This document shows positions 52,691-62,133 of a stretch of DNA of 64,000 nucleotides, piece by piece (the first letter of the stretch is position 1; every line of letters starts with the position of its first letter). Made by a program: the position numbers and the translations under genes. The DNA comes from JAIEPW01 sp964471915 (GTDB lineage: Bacteria > Acidobacteriota > Terriglobia > Bryobacterales > Bryobacteraceae). A model generated the notes under the pieces. It did not search any database. It saw nothing but the letters and a program-made list of their open reading frames with translations, and was not told where the DNA came from. The stretch covers positions 1-64,000 of the forward strand of contig CAYYID010000025.1 of assembly GCA_964471915.1 (NCBI GenBank), read 5' to 3'.

Positions 52691-53459
52691 GATACACCTG
52701 GTAGCTGCTCACCGCGCGAAACCCCATCGAACGGTACAGCGACAGCCCCGCCGGGCTCGACTGCAGCACCGCCGGAGCGCCGCCGCCCTCCCGCGCCAGC
52801 GCCTGCCGCATCAGGCTCTCCGCATAGCCGCTGCGCCGGTGCTCCGGCAGCGTCGCCACCGAGTACAGCCCGATCGCGCCCGGCGTCGCCACGGTCGCCG
52901 CCGCGGTCACCGGCTCGCCCCCCACGTACCCCACGTGCCCGCGATAGCTGCCCTGCCAAGCCTGCTCGCGTTCGTACAGGCGGCGCGCCGCGCGCAGCGG
53001 GATATCGAACACCACCGAACACAGTGCCGTGAAGTCGTCGCGGCGGCGCGCGCTGTCCACCGCCGCGTAGTCCACGCGCGGCAGCGTCACCGCCGCCGGG
53101 CGCAATGCCGGCGCGATCATGCCGGGTGGCTGGTGGATCACTCTATGCCCCCACCGGGTCAGCGTGGCGCGGACGATCGCCCGCGCCGCCGGATCCAGCC
53201 ATTCGTCGAGGATCCACGCCGACCACGGTGCGCCCCGCGCCGCGAAGTACTCCTGCGCCCGCCGCAGCCGATCCAGGGCGGCTGCCGTATCCGCCGGCGC
53301 CGCGAACAGAGCCATGTTGAAGACGCCCTGCCGCAAGCCGCAATGGATCAGCACCAGGTCCGGCGCCGCGGCGATCTCGCCCGTGCCGGTGGCGCGGCCG
53401 AAGAAGCGCATCGATTCGCGCAGGTTCTCGTCCACCAGGGCGAATTCGGCAGCCGCCAT
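52680..53459 (-). CDS. GNAT family acetyltransferase
   Basis: 259 residues, two halves: an N-terminal part with FFGRATGTGEIAAAPDLVLI resembling acetyltransferase-like domains, and a C-terminal GNAT domain with GYVGGEPVTAAATVATPGAI, LYSVATLPEHRRSGYAESLM (acetyl-CoA loop) and LYRSMGFRAVSSYQVYLSG. The substrate is unknown. The start ATG 53459 is 11 nt beyond the priA stop, so it is probably co-transcribed with priA. Confidence 0.8.
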   Translation of the reverse strand: MAAAEFALVDENLRESMRFFGRATGTGEIAAAPDLVLIHCGLRQGVFNMALFAAPADTAAALDRLRRAQEYFAARGAPWSAWILDEWLDPAARAIVRATLTRWGHRVIHQPPGMIAPALRPAAVTLPRVDYAAVDSARRRDDFTALCSVVFDIPLRAARRLYEREQAWQGSYRGHVGYVGGEPVTAAATVATPGAIGLYSVATLPEHRRSGYAESLMRQALAREGGGAPAVLQSSPAGLSLYRSMGFRAVSSYQVYLSG

Positions 53460-53470
53460 GCCGCTGGCGA

Positions 53471-55873
53471 TTAGAGCAGAGTTACGGGGTCCACGTCAAT
53501 CACCAGCGCCGTGGCGGGCCATTTCTTCTCCCGCGCATGCGTGCGGATTCGCTCCAGCACTTCGTGCAGCTTCGGCCGGCTCGTCGACTTGATCAGCAGT
53601 TGCTGCCGGTACTCGTTGCGGAGCTTCGCCACCGGAGCCTCGGCCGGCCCCAGGATCTTCATGCCCTCGGGCGCCGGCGTGATCAACTGCCCGATCGAGG
53701 CCGCCAGGTCGATCGCTTCCTGCTGTTGCTGACTGCGGATCAGCAGGTTCGCCAGCGCCGCGAACGGCGGGTAGCGCATCAGCCGGCGGTAGTTCAGTTC
53801 CTTCTCGTAAAAGGCCTGAAAATCCTGCGCGGCGGCCAGGCGCACCGCGTAGTGATCCGGTTCGTTGGTCTGGATCAGGACGATGCCCGGCGCGTCGCCG
53901 CGGCCGGCGCGCCCCGCGGCCTGCGTCAGCAGTTGAAAAGTGCGCTCCGCGCTGCGGAAGTCCGGCAGGCCCAGCCCGATGTCGGCGTTAATGATACCCA
54001 CCAGCGTGACGTTCGGGATGTCGTGTCCCTTGGCGATCATCTGGGTGCCGGTCAGCAGGTCCAGCTTGCCGGAGCGGAAGTCCGCCAGGATCTCTTCGAA
54101 GTCGCGCTTGCCGCTGACCGTGTCGCGATCCAGCCGGCCGATACGCGCCGCGGGAAACAGGCCGTGCAGCTCGTCTTCCACCCGCTCGCTGCCCACGCCG
54201 GTGAAGTATAGGTAATCGCTTTCGCACTGCGGGCACACCTGCGGCACCGCGCGCGCGAAATTGCAGTAGTGGCACAGCAGGCGGCGGTCCCGCCGGTGGT
54301 AGGTGAGCGTCACCGCGCAGTTCGGACATTCGATCCGCTCGCCGCAGGCCCGGCAGGTGACGAAGCTCGAAAAGCCGCGCCGGTTCAGCAGCAGCATCGC
54401 CTGCTCGCCCGACGCCAGGCGTTCTTCGAGCGCCGTCACCAGCGCGCGCGAGAACGTCGCCTGCTTGCCGGTCTCCAGGAACTCCTGCCGCATGTCGATC
54501 AATTGCACCCGCGGCATCGGGCGCGCGGACACCCGCTCCGGCAACTGCAGCAGGCGGTACTTGCCGCGCTCCGCGTTGTACCGGCTCTCCAGGCTCGGGG
54601 TCGCCGACCCCAGCACCACGCACGCCCCGGCCTCGCGCGCGCGCACCACCGCGACATCGCGGCCGTGGTACCGCGGCGCTTCCTGCTGCTTGTAGCTGTT
54701 GTCGTGCTCCTCGTCCACGACGATCAGCCCCAGGTTCGCCACCGGCGCGAACACCGCCGAGCGCGTGCCCACAACCACCAGCGCCTCGCCGCTCTGGATC
54801 CGCCGCCACTCGGCGGCGCGCTCGGAGTCGTGAAACGCCGAATGCAGGATCGCCGCCCGGCCCTGGAACCGCGCCGAGAATTGCGCCGCCACCGCCGGCG
54901 TCAGCGCGATCTCCGGCACCAGCAACAGCGATCCCCGCCCCAGCGCCAGCGCGGCTTCAATCGCGTGCAAATACACTTCCGTCTTGCCCGACCCCGTGAC
55001 GCCCTCGAGCAGGAACGTCTCGTACCGACGCGCCTCGATCGCCTCGCGGATCGCCGCGAACGCCGCCGCCTGGTGCTCGTTCAGCTCCTGCTGCGGCCCC
55101 GCCGCGAAGTCCGGCGCGGGCGGCGCGTCGATCACCAGCGTCAGGCTCCCCTGGCGCGCCAGCGCGCGCGCCGCCGGGCTCGCCCCGGGGATCAGCAGGT
55201 CCAGCTCGGCCAGCCGGTGCTCGCCGGGATGCAGTTCCAGGTACGCCAGCAGTTCGCGCTGCGCTTTCGTCAGCTTGCCCGCGGCGCGCCGCACGAAGGC
55301 CGCGCGCAGCCGCGCGGACCCGGCCTTCAGCGGATCGCGCTCCGTCTCGAAATCCTCCACGCGCAGGAACCCGCGCTTTTCCAGCGCGGCGATCGCCTTC
55401 GCGCCCTCGGCGACCTTGCGCGCGATCTGGTCCTTCGTCAGCGGCCGCGCTTCCAGCAGCTTCAGCAGCGCCGTCGCCGGCGTCTCCTCCACCGCCAGGA
55501 ACAGTTGCCGCGCGGCGTCGCGGCCCGCCGGCGTGAGCGAGTAGATCTTGCCGGAGCGCGTCTCGCCGGCCAGCGGGACCATCGAGCGCAGCACCTCGCC
55601 CAGCGGCGCGCAGTAGTAATCGGCGATCCAGCGCCCCAGCCGCAGCAGCGCCGCGTCCAGCACCGGCTGCTCGTCTACCAACCGGTAGACGTCGCGCGCC
55701 GCCGTCGCCGGCGGCTCTTCGTGCACCGCCAGGATCACGCCGGTCAGCTTCCGGGGCCCGAACGGCACCGTTACCCGGCAGCCCGCGCGCGCGCGGTGCC
55801 GCAGCGTTTCCGGCAACTGGTAGGTAAACGCCGTATCCATCGGGACCGGCAGGCTGACGTCGCAGTAGCGCAA
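53471..55873 (-). CDS. priA: Primosomal protein N' (replication restart helicase)
   Basis: 800 residues. Unwinds forks during replication restart. Motif I is LEGVTGSGKTEVYLHAIE, motif II VVDEEHDNSYKQQEAPRYHG; VTCRACGERIECPNCAVTLT, LCHYCNFARAVPQVCPQCES hold the zinc-binding cysteines; motif VI region AAGRAGRGDAPG is present. N-terminal 3' DNA-binding domain starts with YCDVSLPVPMDTAFTYQLP. The start codon appears to be TTG 55873, since an upstream TGA blocks longer frames and no ATG or GTG precedes the conserved opening. Confidence 0.96.
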   Translation of the reverse strand: MRYCDVSLPVPMDTAFTYQLPETLRHRARAGCRVTVPFGPRKLTGVILAVHEEPPATAARDVYRLVDEQPVLDAALLRLGRWIADYYCAPLGEVLRSMVPLAGETRSGKIYSLTPAGRDAARQLFLAVEETPATALLKLLEARPLTKDQIARKVAEGAKAIAALEKRGFLRVEDFETERDPLKAGSARLRAAFVRRAAGKLTKAQRELLAYLELHPGEHRLAELDLLIPGASPAARALARQGSLTLVIDAPPAPDFAAGPQQELNEHQAAAFAAIREAIEARRYETFLLEGVTGSGKTEVYLHAIEAALALGRGSLLLVPEIALTPAVAAQFSARFQGRAAILHSAFHDSERAAEWRRIQSGEALVVVGTRSAVFAPVANLGLIVVDEEHDNSYKQQEAPRYHGRDVAVVRAREAGACVVLGSATPSLESRYNAERGKYRLLQLPERVSARPMPRVQLIDMRQEFLETGKQATFSRALVTALEERLASGEQAMLLLNRRGFSSFVTCRACGERIECPNCAVTLTYHRRDRRLLCHYCNFARAVPQVCPQCESDYLYFTGVGSERVEDELHGLFPAARIGRLDRDTVSGKRDFEEILADFRSGKLDLLTGTQMIAKGHDIPNVTLVGIINADIGLGLPDFRSAERTFQLLTQAAGRAGRGDAPGIVLIQTNEPDHYAVRLAAAQDFQAFYEKELNYRRLMRYPPFAALANLLIRSQQQQEAIDLAASIGQLITPAPEGMKILGPAEAPVAKLRNEYRQQLLIKSTSRPKLHEVLERIRTHAREKKWPATALVIDVDPVTLL

Positions 55874-55979
55874 TTCACAAGTCTGGCACGGCTCCGGGCG
55901 TCACCGCCCCGATCAACGGATCGCCTGGCGAATCGTGAAGCATTGGCGGATGTGCAACCAGACCGCGGCTGGCCGGCGG

Positions 55980-58718
55980 TTAGCGCGTCGCGACCGTAAC
56001 CCCGAACTGGCTGCGTTCCGTCCCCACGGTGATCCACACCGGCGTGCCGGGGCCGGTCGTGATCCCCGCCGGAATCCGCAGATTCACCTGTAACGTGCCC
56101 TCGGGCAACGACGGCGCCGGCCCGGCATAGAGCACCTCGGCTTCCCGTCCGTCCACGAACGCCTTCACCGGGAGCAACTGCACCGGCAGCGGCACACCGG
56201 CAAGCTTGCCGTCCGTCCCGCCGGGACTGGTCTGCCCGGCGCCGGTTCCGAACAGGACCACCACATCGCCCACGGCCGCCGGATTCGCGGCGCCGTTCAC
56301 CGATCCGTTCTGGTTCAGGGCCGCGGCCTGGCCGGTCCCGGATTGATTCGACGTCAGCAGCCCCGGGATCGCTTCCACCACGGGCACGGTGACCTCCGGG
56401 GAACTGACCCCGTCCTGCTCGATCCGCATCCGCGTTGACCGCTTGCCCGCCACGCTGAACGGCACGAAAGCACTCACCTGGCCGCCGGTGGCGTAGATCA
56501 TCGGCGCCGGCACGTCGTCGAAGAATATGCGCGTGCCGCCGATGACCGTGGCCACGCGGCCGTTGGCGTCCAGTTGCAGGGTCGCCAGCGCCGCCGGGCC
56601 GAAGCGCCTCCCGAAGACTACGATCGCTTCCCCGGGCGCCACGGCCCCCGGAGCGTAGCTCCCCGCGTTGCCCAGGCTATAAGCCGTGAAGTCCGGGCCG
56701 GGCGGCCGCACCGTCAGCCGGAAGGGGATGTCCAACTGGTTGGACGCGCGCGGCGAAGTGATGGTAACCCCGCCCTGATACGTCCCCGGCGCCAGGCCCG
56801 CCGGATTGATCTGCCACACCGCCGTGGCCGGCGTGCTCGTTTGATCCAGATCCACCGTCAGCCAGTTCGCCGTCGCTTGCCGCTGATTGCTGGCTTGGAG
56901 GTTGAGGATCAAAGGCTGCAGCGAATCCCCAACATGATTGGAAATCGTAAAGACGCCCGCCGGGAGTGGCGCCGAAGAGTCCAGGCTGGTGGTCGCGATG
57001 GCCAGACCCGTATCGAAACCGCTGTTGTTGGTAACGAACGGGAACAGGAGGGTCGTAGTACAGGAGCTCATCGTAAACAAATCCCGCCTATAGCTCGTAT
57101 CGACAAAGCGGGGGATCGGAGCGGTCGCGGGAGAAGAGGCCGCCGTCGAGAGCGGCGCGAAACTGGCCGTCACCGTGCCCGTGCCGATACCCGGGGTCAA
57201 GGCCGGGTTGTAGGCAACCGCAACCGGAAACTGCACTTCTTCAATGACACGCGGATTGCTGTTGCGTATCTCCCAGACCGCGGTTCCGGATCCATTGACA
57301 ATGCTCACGGGCGTGAACCCCTGGACGGTCGGGATTGGAGTGAAGGGACCGCTTCCATTTGCGTCGGTACTCGTGCGGACCGCCTGCAAGGTCGATGTCT
57401 CGAAATTTCCGACATAAATCTGAACACCGTTCGGGATGTTGCTCAGCCGGACCATCAGCCGGGTGCCGTGCTCCGCCAACCCCGCGCCGGGAACCACAAG
57501 GGGCATGTACAGCCCGCTCTCAGTTTGGTAATTCGTGCCGAAGACATCCTGCGGCACGGGATCGGGCGACCCGGCGTTGCGCTTCTTGAAAGCACTGTCA
57601 TAGCCCTCGCGAAACCGCAAGACGCCGGCGCGGCCTGCCAGCGTACCCCCGATGTTGACCGTCTGGTTCGCGGGAAGATTGGCCGGAGCATCGCACACCG
57701 GAAAGTTTCCTCGCGTGTTCCCGTCGCGCCCCACCCCGAAGATGAGTCCGGTCTGTACAAAACTCAGGGTCTGTTGCGAATTCACCAAGGACACTGTCGC
57801 GCCAGTGGAATTCTGGAACACCCGAATGTTGGACGTAAGTGGATTCGCGCCTGCCTGGGCGGCGTTGAGCCGCACGTTCGTGATCCGGATTACCCGGACG
57901 GAAGTCGTGCCGGGTGGATCGATCGGAACTCCAAGCCAAACAATGTTGTTCGGATCGAGGTGACGGCCCTGGTAGACGTTCCGCACCGGCTGCCCGCCGT
58001 TGTCGAGCGTTTCGGGATTCGCGTAACTGATCCCGGACCCCGTGCCCCGGATGGGGCACCCGGCGAGTTGTGCGCAATAGGCCTGATTTCCCGGGCGTGG
58101 ATCATCGATTGTGAGCAGCGCTTCCGTCAAGCCACTAGGGTATAGGCGACTCGTCAAATTCGTGTTCAGGGTGAGCTGAATGTTGTATTGAGGCACGGGC
58201 TGACCTGCGGGAGTGGGCGTCCCGCCCGTGACATTGATCAAGGTATCGCCGACCAATTCGGCGATTCCCTCGGACCGCAAAGACAGCGGTGGGGTCGGTT
58301 GGGTCGCAAAGGTCAAAGGCGCCGGAGTCGCCGGTCCGGTCACCCGCACGGTCACACTCGGACTGCCGCTTCCCTGGCACGTGGCATTCGCCCCGGCGGA
58401 GATGCGCCAGTCTACGAAAATGGTCGCGTCCCCTGCCCGTAACGGCGTCACGGTAAAGGTCACGGAGCCGGTCGGAGGAGTGGTGTAGCTGGTGGTCCCG
58501 GGGCTGACCGAGACCGGGTTGTTGCCGGCCGCGACCACAATGCGGATGACCGCCGAAGTGGTGCAGTTGTTCTCCACTGCGCTGTTCTGCAGCCGGAAGG
58601 TGCCGGGCGCACCGCCGGCCTGCAGGCTCAGGGCGTTCGGGATCACTTCGTGACCCCACAGGCCGTCCCACGCGGTCAGCGCCACCAGGACCCGGAACGC
58701 CGTCAGTGGAGCTTTCAT
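55980..58718 (-). CDS. Large secreted protein with Solibacter C-terminal domain (TIGR03437)
   Basis: 912 residues, signal peptide (MKAPLTAFRVLVALTAWDG). The N-terminal 550 residues are beta-rich with scattered cysteines and no domain I recognise (IDDPRPGNQAYCAQLAGCPI, YMPLVVPGAGLAEHG). A BACON-like segment lies near 600-690 (ANWLTVDLDQTSTPATAVWQ). The final 220 residues are a typical TIGR03437 domain: IVVFGRRFGPAALATLQLD, GQVSAFVPFSV, VLFGTGAGQTSPGGTDGKL and LQVNLRIPAGIT. ATG 58718 has GGAGG and a TATACT -10 at 58740-58745. Confidence 0.85.
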   Translation of the reverse strand: MKAPLTAFRVLVALTAWDGLWGHEVIPNALSLQAGGAPGTFRLQNSAVENNCTTSAVIRIVVAAGNNPVSVSPGTTSYTTPPTGSVTFTVTPLRAGDATIFVDWRISAGANATCQGSGSPSVTVRVTGPATPAPLTFATQPTPPLSLRSEGIAELVGDTLINVTGGTPTPAGQPVPQYNIQLTLNTNLTSRLYPSGLTEALLTIDDPRPGNQAYCAQLAGCPIRGTGSGISYANPETLDNGGQPVRNVYQGRHLDPNNIVWLGVPIDPPGTTSVRVIRITNVRLNAAQAGANPLTSNIRVFQNSTGATVSLVNSQQTLSFVQTGLIFGVGRDGNTRGNFPVCDAPANLPANQTVNIGGTLAGRAGVLRFREGYDSAFKKRNAGSPDPVPQDVFGTNYQTESGLYMPLVVPGAGLAEHGTRLMVRLSNIPNGVQIYVGNFETSTLQAVRTSTDANGSGPFTPIPTVQGFTPVSIVNGSGTAVWEIRNSNPRVIEEVQFPVAVAYNPALTPGIGTGTVTASFAPLSTAASSPATAPIPRFVDTSYRRDLFTMSSCTTTLLFPFVTNNSGFDTGLAIATTSLDSSAPLPAGVFTISNHVGDSLQPLILNLQASNQRQATANWLTVDLDQTSTPATAVWQINPAGLAPGTYQGGVTITSPRASNQLDIPFRLTVRPPGPDFTAYSLGNAGSYAPGAVAPGEAIVVFGRRFGPAALATLQLDANGRVATVIGGTRIFFDDVPAPMIYATGGQVSAFVPFSVAGKRSTRMRIEQDGVSSPEVTVPVVEAIPGLLTSNQSGTGQAAALNQNGSVNGAANPAAVGDVVVLFGTGAGQTSPGGTDGKLAGVPLPVQLLPVKAFVDGREAEVLYAGPAPSLPEGTLQVNLRIPAGITTGPGTPVWITVGTERSQFGVTVATR

Positions 58719-58739
58719 TGTGCCTCCTACTCTCCGGCG

Positions 58740-58745
58740 AGTATA
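58740..58745 (-). promoter_or_regulatory. TATACT -10 box of the TIGR03437 giant gene
   Basis: Minus-strand TATACT, 21 nt from ATG 58718, with GGAGG between. A perfect 8-bp hairpin (CGCTCGCC/GGCGAGCG) at 58750-58769 just upstream may end transcription from the alpha/beta hydrolase gene. Confidence 0.6.
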
Positions 58746-58814
58746 CACTCGCTCGCCCGGCGGCGAGCGTTAGGTCTCGCTGGCCGCCGGGGCCGCGCGT
58801 CGTCTCTAGCGCGT

Positions 58815-59966
58815 TTACCTTCCCGGACCGAATGGCGCGCGGCCTTCTGTCAGAGGCAGCACTTCCTGAAGCAGCGTCAGCAGGAACAGCCCAGGCTCCT
58901 CCAGCATCGGGATGTGTGCCGACCGTTCCAGCGTGATGAAGCGTTTGTGCGGCGCTTCGATGGTCTCGAAGAAGGCCTTCGCGGGCTCGTACGGCGTGTG
59001 CAAATCGTACCGCCCCATGATCACGATCACGGGCACCTGGAAAACGCTGCGGGGGCTTGCCTTGGACCCTGGCCCCGGTGTGCCGCCGGATTGCGCTCCC
59101 GTGTTTCCCATTACGGCGCGCGAGAACCACCGCGTGGCTTGCTCTTGCGCCTCCACGTCCGCCTGTGAGTATTCCGGCGCCCATTCGGGCAGCGCGAAAA
59201 ACAAGTCCAGATCCGGCTTCCCGTACCAGCCGCCGTTGAACCGGCGCGCCCACTTCCGCACCAGGAGCGTATCGGCCATGGTGCGGTTGCTGCCGGGGTA
59301 AGGCGCAACCGCTCTCAACTCGCGCAGCGCCTCATCGTTTTTCGCCTCCGCCGCGAGCGTGAGCAGGCGCTGGTACAGGTACGCTTCGCCCCCGCCCGTG
59401 CCGCTTTGGCCTACGCCCACATAGGCGTGCAGCCATTCGGGCCGCCGCCGTGCCAGCGCCATCGCCACCGTGGTCCCGTAGGAATAGCCCATCACGACGA
59501 TCTTTTCCTTGCCCAGCCGCTTGCGCACCCACGCTGTGATCTCTTCGGCATCCGCGACAATTCGTTCCGTGGTCATCGTCGGCTGGAGCGCCGCGCGGTC
59601 GGAGGAGGAGGCGTTCTTGCCTACGCCGCGTTGATCCCACTGCACCACCGTGAAGAAGTCCTCCCACGGCGCTTGATAAGCCCAGGTCATCGGCATCATC
59701 GGCACGCCCGGCCCGCCGTGGACAAACAGTAACACCGGGTTGGCGCGATTCCGCCCCCGGATCGAAACCCACTGTTTGGCGCCGCCGATGGCAACCTCTT
59801 CCAGCGTTTCGATGCCCTCGGGCGTGTGAATCTTGCGCACCTCCGCCAGGCGCGCCGTCACGTCGTTCCGGTTGGGCATTGCCGTCCGGGCAGGCGCCGG
59901 TGCCTGCGCCACCAGGGGTAGCACCGGCGGGCACAGCATCATCACGGTGGCCACGACTAGTAGCAT
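58815..59966 (-). CDS. Exported alpha/beta hydrolase, proline iminopeptidase-like (S33)
   Basis: 383 residues with a signal peptide (MLLVVATVMMLCPPVLPLVA). The oxyanion block is LLFVHGGPGVPMMP, followed by VVQWDQRGVGKNA, the nucleophile in VVMGYSYGTTVAMALA, Asp in IMGRYDLHTPYEP and His in LERSAHIPMLEEP, the order of S33 peptidases. May cleave N-terminal residues or esters. ATG 59966 has GGAGG upstream and lies 54 nt from a 20-bp palindrome that contains its -10. Confidence 0.87.
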   Translation of the reverse strand: MLLVVATVMMLCPPVLPLVAQAPAPARTAMPNRNDVTARLAEVRKIHTPEGIETLEEVAIGGAKQWVSIRGRNRANPVLLFVHGGPGVPMMPMTWAYQAPWEDFFTVVQWDQRGVGKNASSSDRAALQPTMTTERIVADAEEITAWVRKRLGKEKIVVMGYSYGTTVAMALARRRPEWLHAYVGVGQSGTGGGEAYLYQRLLTLAAEAKNDEALRELRAVAPYPGSNRTMADTLLVRKWARRFNGGWYGKPDLDLFFALPEWAPEYSQADVEAQEQATRWFSRAVMGNTGAQSGGTPGPGSKASPRSVFQVPVIVIMGRYDLHTPYEPAKAFFETIEAPHKRFITLERSAHIPMLEEPGLFLLTLLQEVLPLTEGRAPFGPGR

Positions 59967-60020
59967 TTTCGCCTCCTGGGCTGCGGCCTGCTTCGGCGCC
60001 GCGGAGGCGCCGCTTCAATT

Positions 60021-60040
60021 CTGCGCAGTATACTGCGCAG
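60021..60040. promoter_or_regulatory. Perfect 20-bp palindrome with embedded -10 (operator)
   Basis: CTGCGCAGTATACTGCGCAG is its own reverse complement. The centre reads TATACT on the minus strand, a good -10 for the alpha/beta hydrolase gene starting at 59966. A protein binding this site would block that promoter. The regulator is not known. Confidence 0.75.
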
Positions 60041-60066
60041 GCCCAACGGAACGCCGGGCATCGAAA

Positions 60067-60141
60067 CGCGTCTCGCCCGCCAGCGGGACCCTCGAGCGCC
60101 ACCCCGCCCGAGGGGCGCGCATCGGCGATCCAGCGCCCCAG
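60067..60141 (-). pseudogene. Fragment of a priA gene
   Basis: This 75-bp stretch matches 55557-55640 of priA at most positions, with a 7-nt deletion in the middle. The matched part of PriA is GRWIADYYCAPLGEVL and RSMVPLAGETR. It has no start, and the shift makes it untranslatable as PriA. It is in the 218-bp gap between the DUF4440 gene and the alpha/beta hydrolase gene. It could derive from gene conversion or a partial duplication. Confidence 0.7.
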
Positions 60142-60184
60142 ACGTCAGCCGCTCGCTCGGTCCGAGCGCCGCAACCTGCGGACC

Positions 60185-60739
60185 TCAGCGGCCCGCCGGT
60201 TTCACGTCAACGTTATGGTAAGCCTCCACCCACCACCGGCCGTTGCGCTGCACGAAGATCTCCATCAGTTGGGTCTTCATGATGCCGTTGGGAGGTAGCG
60301 CGACGCCGGCCGGCAGCGCCTTCACGCCCCGCACCTCGTTGTCGATGTCCACGATGGCGACTTCCGGGGTCACGAACCGGATTCTCCGGATCGCGTGGTG
60401 CTTGGTGGTGCCCTTGTAGAAGCTCGCGAGGATCTCCGCGTGCCGCTTCTCGAACGCCTCCTTCCCGTACAGAACCATCCCGAAAAGGTTCGTAAAGGAG
60501 ACGCCGGGTGCGACGTCTTGCGCATACCGGGCGCCGTCCCCGGCGTTCCAGGCGGCGGCCTGCCGCTCCACAATTGCGCGAATCGGCGCCTCCCGGGCGT
60601 CTTGCGCGAGTAACCGCGGACCCGCCACACTTAAAATCACGGCGGCGGCCACCACGGAAGCCCTCTTTAGCCTCGTCGATAGCAACGTGCTTCGGCCTCG
60701 CTGCGGCTCAAGTTCATTCCTGCCCTCGCAATGGTCCAC
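60185..60739 (-). CDS. Exported DUF4440/SnoaL-like NTF2-fold protein
   Basis: 184 residues as called. Signal segment (LKRASVVAAAVILSVAGPRL), then the SgcJ/EcaC-type fold: IRAIVERQAAAWNAGDGARY, FTNLFGMVLYGKEAFEKRHA, VAIVDIDNEVRGVKALPAG and GRWWVEAYHNVDV. Members bind small hydrophobic ligands; activity is unknown. GTG 60739 has GAGG upstream, but TTG 60685 gives a better signal peptide, so the start is uncertain. Confidence 0.78.
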   Translation of the reverse strand: MDHCEGRNELEPQRGRSTLLSTRLKRASVVAAAVILSVAGPRLLAQDAREAPIRAIVERQAAAWNAGDGARYAQDVAPGVSFTNLFGMVLYGKEAFEKRHAEILASFYKGTTKHHAIRRIRFVTPEVAIVDIDNEVRGVKALPAGVALPPNGIMKTQLMEIFVQRNGRWWVEAYHNVDVKPAGR

Positions 60740-60807
60740 TTGTGACCTCGGCCCATCTTAATCCGCCGCTGTGCTTCTTGTAGGAACCGGCTCATTCGCG
60801 GAAACCG

Positions 60808-62133
60808 CTACTCGTACCGCAGCGCTTCCACCGGATCCAGCCGCGCCGCTTTGTTCGCCGGCCAGATCCCGAAGAACAGCCCGATCCCCACCGACACCGC
60901 GATTCCCAGCCCCGCCGCCCACAGCGGCACCGCCGTCGGCAGCGCCGGAAACGCCAACTGCGCCCCCAGCGAGATCAGCCACCCCAGCAGCATCCCCAGC
61001 AAGCCGCCCGTGAAGGTCAGCACCACGGCTTCGGTGAGGAACTGGATCACGATGTCGATCCGCCGCGCGCCCACCGCCTTGCGCACGCCGATCTCCCGCG
61101 TCCGCTCCGTGACGCTCACCAGCATGATGTTCATCACGCCGATGCCGCCCACCAGCAGCCCGATCGAACTCAGCACGCCCATCACCAGCGCCGTCACTGC
61201 CGTGATGCTGCGGAACTGCTCCACCATCTGCTCCGAGGTGGAAACGTAGAAATTGTCGGGCGCGCCCAGCGGCACCCGCCGCTCCTGTCGCAGCACCGTC
61301 CGGATCTCGTCAATCGCCGCCGGCAGCTTGCCCGGCTGCGCCGCCACCACGATCATGTTGTCCTGCGCCTGGGGATACAGCTTTCGCATCGTGAAGTACG
61401 GCACCATGATCCGCGAGTCCTGCTGCCCGGGCAGCGACGTCGCGGGCCGCTTCATCACCCCGATCACTTCCAGCTCATGCCCGTTCAGCTCGATCTGCTT
61501 GCCCAGCGGATCCAGCGACGAGAACAGCGCCTTGTACACGTCCTCGCCGATCACCGCCACCGGCGCGCGGTGCTGGTTCTCGCCGTCCGAAAAGAACCGC
61601 CCCAGCAGCATCTCCGCCTGGCCGCTCTCGGTGTAGCCCGGGTCCGTGCCGCCCACCTGCACGCCGTACATATCGTTGCCCTTGAAACGCGCCCGGTCCG
61701 GCATCCCCCGGCCGTTGAACATGCTCGGCGGGAACAGGTACGGGCTTACGCCCTTCACCGACTTGCACTTGTCCGCGATCGCCCGCGCGTGCTCCAGCGT
61801 CAGCGGCTTCCGCTGCCGTTCCTCGGGCGTCAGATCGTTCGACCGCGGGCCGATCGAGAACTTGAACACGATCGCCGTGTCCGTCCCGAAGCTCCGCAGG
61901 ATCCCCGTGATCGCGCCGTCCAGGCCCGCCATGATCGACCCGACGCCCATGATGGTCCCGGTGCCGATAATCACCCCGAGCACCGTCAGAAAGGCGCGCA
62001 GCTTGTGATCCCGCAAGGTTTCTAAGGCCAGGCCCACGCCGCTCGCGATCGCCCGCAGCGAACGGTACCGGGGCTTCGCCGCTGCCGGCGCCGGAGCCGG
62101 TTGCTCGACTTCACGCTGGAGTTCGACGATCAT
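60808..62133 (-). CDS. MacB/FtsX-type ABC transporter permease
   Basis: 441 residues. A first membrane helix near residue 50 (FLTVLGVIIGTGTIMGVGSI), a periplasmic MacB_PCD domain up to about 300, then three helices (TALVMGVLSSIGLLVGGIGV, FTGGLLGMLLGWLISLGAQL, GIAVSVGIGLFFGIWPANKA) and the signature TERTREIGVRKAVGARR. Such permeases drive export or envelope stress functions with an ATPase partner. ATG 62133 overlaps the upstream permease stop by 1 nt (TGATG). No ATPase or membrane-fusion gene is in the window. Confidence 0.9.
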   Translation of the reverse strand: MIVELQREVEQPAPAPAAAKPRYRSLRAIASGVGLALETLRDHKLRAFLTVLGVIIGTGTIMGVGSIMAGLDGAITGILRSFGTDTAIVFKFSIGPRSNDLTPEERQRKPLTLEHARAIADKCKSVKGVSPYLFPPSMFNGRGMPDRARFKGNDMYGVQVGGTDPGYTESGQAEMLLGRFFSDGENQHRAPVAVIGEDVYKALFSSLDPLGKQIELNGHELEVIGVMKRPATSLPGQQDSRIMVPYFTMRKLYPQAQDNMIVVAAQPGKLPAAIDEIRTVLRQERRVPLGAPDNFYVSTSEQMVEQFRSITAVTALVMGVLSSIGLLVGGIGVMNIMLVSVTERTREIGVRKAVGARRIDIVIQFLTEAVVLTFTGGLLGMLLGWLISLGAQLAFPALPTAVPLWAAGLGIAVSVGIGLFFGIWPANKAARLDPVEALRYE

